Shown: positions 62,554 to 64,000 of the stretch, in pieces
Layout of the letters: every line of letters begins with the position of its first letter
Numbering within the stretch: position 1 is the first letter of the stretch
Assembly (NCBI RefSeq): GCF_030413595.1
Contig: NZ_CP129238.1
Coordinates: forward strand, 1,116,001 to 1,180,000
DNA: 64,000 nt
Direction: 5' to 3'
From: Planococcus liqunii
GTDB taxonomy: Bacteria; Bacillota; Bacilli; Bacillales_A; Planococcaceae
Made by a program: the position numbers and the translations under genes
The notes under the pieces: model-generated
Seen by the model: only the letters and a program-made list of their open reading frames with translations
Databases searched by the model: none
What the model was told of the DNA's origin: nothing

Positions 62554-63024
62554 ATGAAGAAATTGATGGGGCTGGCGCTGCCGTTATTGTTATTGGCGGC
62601 ATGCGGCAGTGAAGAAGCCGATTCAGCCGGAACCGGCAACTCGCTGGAAGAAGTTGTGGTGGAGATCAACACGCCGCAAACAGTGGAACAGACTGGAGAA
62701 GTCGTGCTGTCGGCTACGGTTACGCAAGGCGATGAAGCTGTCGAAGATGCAGATGAAGTCGTTTACGAAGTTTGGGAGTCGGGACATCGCGACAGCAGTG
62801 AAATGATTGAAGCGGAACATACAGGCGATGGCGTTTATGAAGCCGAGACCGCCTTTGAAGAAGAAGGCGTGTACTTGATCCAGGCGCATACCAGCGCCCG
62901 CCGCCTGCACGTAATGCCAAAACAGGAAATTACTGTAGGCAGTCCGGATCCGGCATCTGTCGTACCGGATGACAGCGATGACGCAGAGGGCATGGACAAA
63001 ATGGGAGACCATTCCGGCCACTGA
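62554..63024 (+). CDS. FixH/YtkA-like lipoprotein
   Basis: A 156-residue lipoprotein: KKLMGLALPLLLLAAC is a short signal with lipobox LAAC (Cys at about 17). The exported domain has an Ig-like beta pattern (EVVVEINTPQTVEQTGEVVL, VVYEVWESG, GVYEAETAFEEEGVYLIQAH) as in YtkA/FixH-type proteins, some of which handle copper or support cytochrome oxidase assembly. The C-terminus MDKMGDHSGH is rich in Met and His, a possible metal tail. RBS GGAGGTAG within the hemY end, 5 nt gap, so part of the hem operon. Confidence 0.82.
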   Translation: MKKLMGLALPLLLLAACGSEEADSAGTGNSLEEVVVEINTPQTVEQTGEVVLSATVTQGDEAVEDADEVVYEVWESGHRDSSEMIEAEHTGDGVYEAETAFEEEGVYLIQAHTSARRLHVMPKQEITVGSPDPASVVPDDSDDAEGMDKMGDHSGH

Positions 63025-63033
63025 GATGGTGAA

Positions 63034-63067
63034 AGAGCCGGCTGCGTTTATGCAGCCGGCTTTTCTT
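63034..63067 (+). terminator. Terminator of the hem operon
   Basis: AGAGCCGGCTGC pairs with GCAGCCGGCTTTT around GTTTAT. Confidence 0.9.
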
Positions 63068-63102
63068 ATTGACTGATTGTCTGAACGAAAGAGGTGGCTG
63101 AC

Positions 63103-63408
63103 ATGAAGCATTTTCAAAAAGCACACAATCCTGCAACGCCTTATGAAATTTTTGAGTTTAAGAAATACGAGATTCCCTTACATGAAATTATGCTGTTCAA
63201 AAAGCATGAAACAGAGCGCGTAAGTTATGCGTTATATTGCGAAGAAGGAATCGTCTATCTGCTGACGAATGTATCGGTCAACGATGCGGCGATCAGTGGA
63301 TATGGAGTTTATGCAAAACCTTATTGCAAGCTTGGCGACATTGGGAGCTACAGTTTGGCCACTTTGGATAAAGACTCATACAACTGGTATATGACCCATG
63401 CCAGATGA
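63103..63408 (+). CDS. Conserved-looking protein of unknown function, 101 residues
   Basis: A 101-residue soluble protein, KHFQKAHNPATPYEIFEF at the start, with alternating short strands (VSYALYCEEGIVYLLTNVSV). No family recognised. ATG 63103 follows AAAGAGGTG at a good distance; a GTG at 63094 overlaps that site. Between the hem terminator and the yhfH region, single gene. Confidence 0.7.
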   Translation: MKHFQKAHNPATPYEIFEFKKYEIPLHEIMLFKKHETERVSYALYCEEGIVYLLTNVSVNDAAISGYGVYAKPYCKLGDIGSYSLATLDKDSYNWYMTHAR

Positions 63409-63486
63409 GGAAAGAACAGTTTTTTAGATACATCGGGCTAGATGATACAGATATTGATACAGTTGCCGGTAATGTTCAGGCGCAAA

Positions 63487-63527
63487 TAAAAGAAGCGGGC
63501 GCATATTGGCAGCGTCCGCTTCTTTTA
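63487..63527. terminator. Bidirectional terminator before yhfH
   Basis: TAAAAGAAGCGGGCGC pairs with GCGTCCGCTTCTTTTA (one mismatch) around ATATTGGCA; serves the gene at 63103 and the convergent yhfH. Confidence 0.85.
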
Positions 63528-63534
63528 TGTATGT

Positions 63535-63663
63535 TTATAATTCGTCGCACTTTTCACATTGGCTACCATAACATTCATGCTGTTCTTCGATCTTTTCTCC
63601 ACAATTCGAGCATTTTTTCGCGGGCAGGTTCTTGAAAAATTCCACTACGTTTTCCATATCCAT
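63535..63663 (-). CDS. yhfH: YhfH family zinc-ribbon protein, 42 residues
   Basis: A 42-residue protein, VVEFFKNLPAKKCSNCGEKI followed by EEQHECYGSQCEKCDEL. It has five cysteines, four of them in two CxxC pairs (CSNC and CEKC), a minimal zinc ribbon as in the YhfH family. Function unknown. ATG 63663 has GGAG 5 nt upstream; an ATG two codons later is the alternative. In B. subtilis yhfH also lies close to lplJ (yhfJ). Confidence 0.82.
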   Translation of the reverse strand: MDMENVVEFFKNLPAKKCSNCGEKIEEQHECYGSQCEKCDEL

Positions 63664-63701
63664 TCCAGCTCCTTTGTTATAGTACTGTGATTCTTTATTG
63701 A

Positions 63702-63730
63702 ATTGTATTATAACAGTTTAGATTCGTCAA
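63702..63730 (-). promoter_or_regulatory. Sigma-A promoter of yhfH
   Basis: On the minus strand TTGACG (63725-63730), 17 nt, TACAAT (63702-63707), about 40 nt before the start codon. Confidence 0.7.
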
Positions 63731-63739
63731 CCCTAAACC

Positions 63740-63768
63740 GTGAACTTTTTTGAAAAATCCGTTAAACT
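63740..63768 (+). promoter_or_regulatory. Possible promoter of lplJ
   Basis: GTGAAC (63740-63745), 17 nt, TAAACT (63763-63768), 33 nt before ATG. Weak -35. Confidence 0.35.
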
Positions 63769-63800
63769 AAGGAGAGTATGTACTTCAAAGGAGAGAAATT

Positions 63801-64000
63801 ATGTATTTTGTAGACAATAAAGGCATTACCGACCCGCGCATTAACTTGGCAATTGAAGAATACTTGCTAAAGACAATGGACGTAGAAAAAGATCCATTTT
63901 TGCTGTTTTACATAAACGAACCTTCCATCATTATCGGCAAAAACCAAAACACGGCAGAAGAAATCAACACCGACTATGTTGATTCAAACGGCATTCATGT
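63801..64000 (+). CDS. lplJ: Lipoate-protein ligase LplJ (5' part)
   Basis: The first 66 codons of a lipoate ligase, running off the window end. YFVDNKGITDPRINLAIEEY, then LLFYINEPSIIIGKNQNTAEEINTDYV split across the segment, match B. subtilis LplJ nearly word for word. It scavenges free lipoate onto E2 and GcvH proteins. ATG 63801 follows AAAGGAGAG. Confidence 0.92.
   Translation, partial: MYFVDNKGITDPRINLAIEEYLLKTMDVEKDPFLLFYINEPSIIIGKNQNTAEEINTDYVDSNGIH

Noticed and set aside
63405..63635. Plus-strand frame starting inside the stop of the gene at 63103
   Set aside because: The first 35 codons look protein-like, but there is no ribosome-binding site, it runs through a strong terminator, and it is antisense to yhfH. 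It may be a remnant.
1..64000. tRNA or rRNA genes
   Set aside because: No cloverleaf or rRNA signature sequence was noticed; a tRNAscan/Infernal run would settle it.

Overview
This window looks like chromosomal DNA from a moderate-GC member of the Bacillales, most likely Planococcaceae (Planococcus or a close relative). That is an inference from protein resemblance and gene order; no rRNA or other phylogenetic marker was available. Gene order repeatedly matches the Bacillus subtilis 'yh' region: queG-trmL, yhcX, pgcA-yhcY-yhcZ, the bmr leader with bmrC-bmrD, yheE, yheB-yheA, yhaR, yhaQ-yhaP-yhaO-yhaN-yhaM, prsA, hpr, yhaH, trpP, hit, ecsA-ecsB, yhaA, hmoB, hemE-hemH-hemY, yhfH and lplJ. I saw no rRNA, tRNA, CRISPR array, prophage or complete insertion sequence.

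Layout. 1-260: a duplicated interspersed repeat around a hairpin. 260-9.2 kb: housekeeping genes (C45 hydrolase, B3/B4 protein, queG, trmL, a PurR-type purine permease, aldo/keto reductase, DinB protein, RluA-type pseudouridine synthase, a disulfide oxidoreductase pair). 9.3-16.1 kb: GNAT/nitrilase fusion, phosphoglucomutase, a redox-type two-component system (AirS/AirR-like) and RsgA. 16.1-25.4 kb: an accessory catabolic island with a CcpA (cre) site and a TetR-type palindrome at its promoter, followed by acyl-CoA dehydrogenase, two acyl-CoA ligases, a ComB-like protein, an enoyl-CoA hydratase/isomerase, a phosphotriesterase-like lactonase and a cytochrome P450. 25.5-35.1 kb: membrane proteins, a CDF metal exporter, a CNNM/CBS protein, chrA-kynU-kynB, a cysteine-less ArsC-like protein and a universal stress protein with a sigma-B-type promoter. 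35.2-39.2 kb: the bmr-type multidrug ABC exporter with a leader peptide and attenuator. 39.3-64 kb: the conserved yhe/yha/hem core, ending inside lplJ.

How the parts may work together. The catabolic island reads as a route for lactones or hydroxy fatty acids: the lactonase opens the ring, ligases activate the acid, and the dehydrogenase and hydratase feed beta-oxidation. It parallels the described qsd (QsdR/QsdA/QsdC) gamma-lactone system of Rhodococcus. The heme genes (hemE-hemH-hemY) are divergent from the heme-degrading hmoB. Control signals readable in the DNA include PurR boxes before the purine permease, a FadR-type operator before yhaR, a GAG-repeat TRAP-like leader before trpP, sigma-B-type promoters, and a translation-coupled attenuator before bmrCD.

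The strongest unexplained structure is a pair of roughly 400-450-bp elements (about 12.65-13.10 and 27.34-27.77 kb). Each has two GC-rich arms in inverted orientation and is flanked on both sides by near-copies of a locus-specific terminator hairpin.
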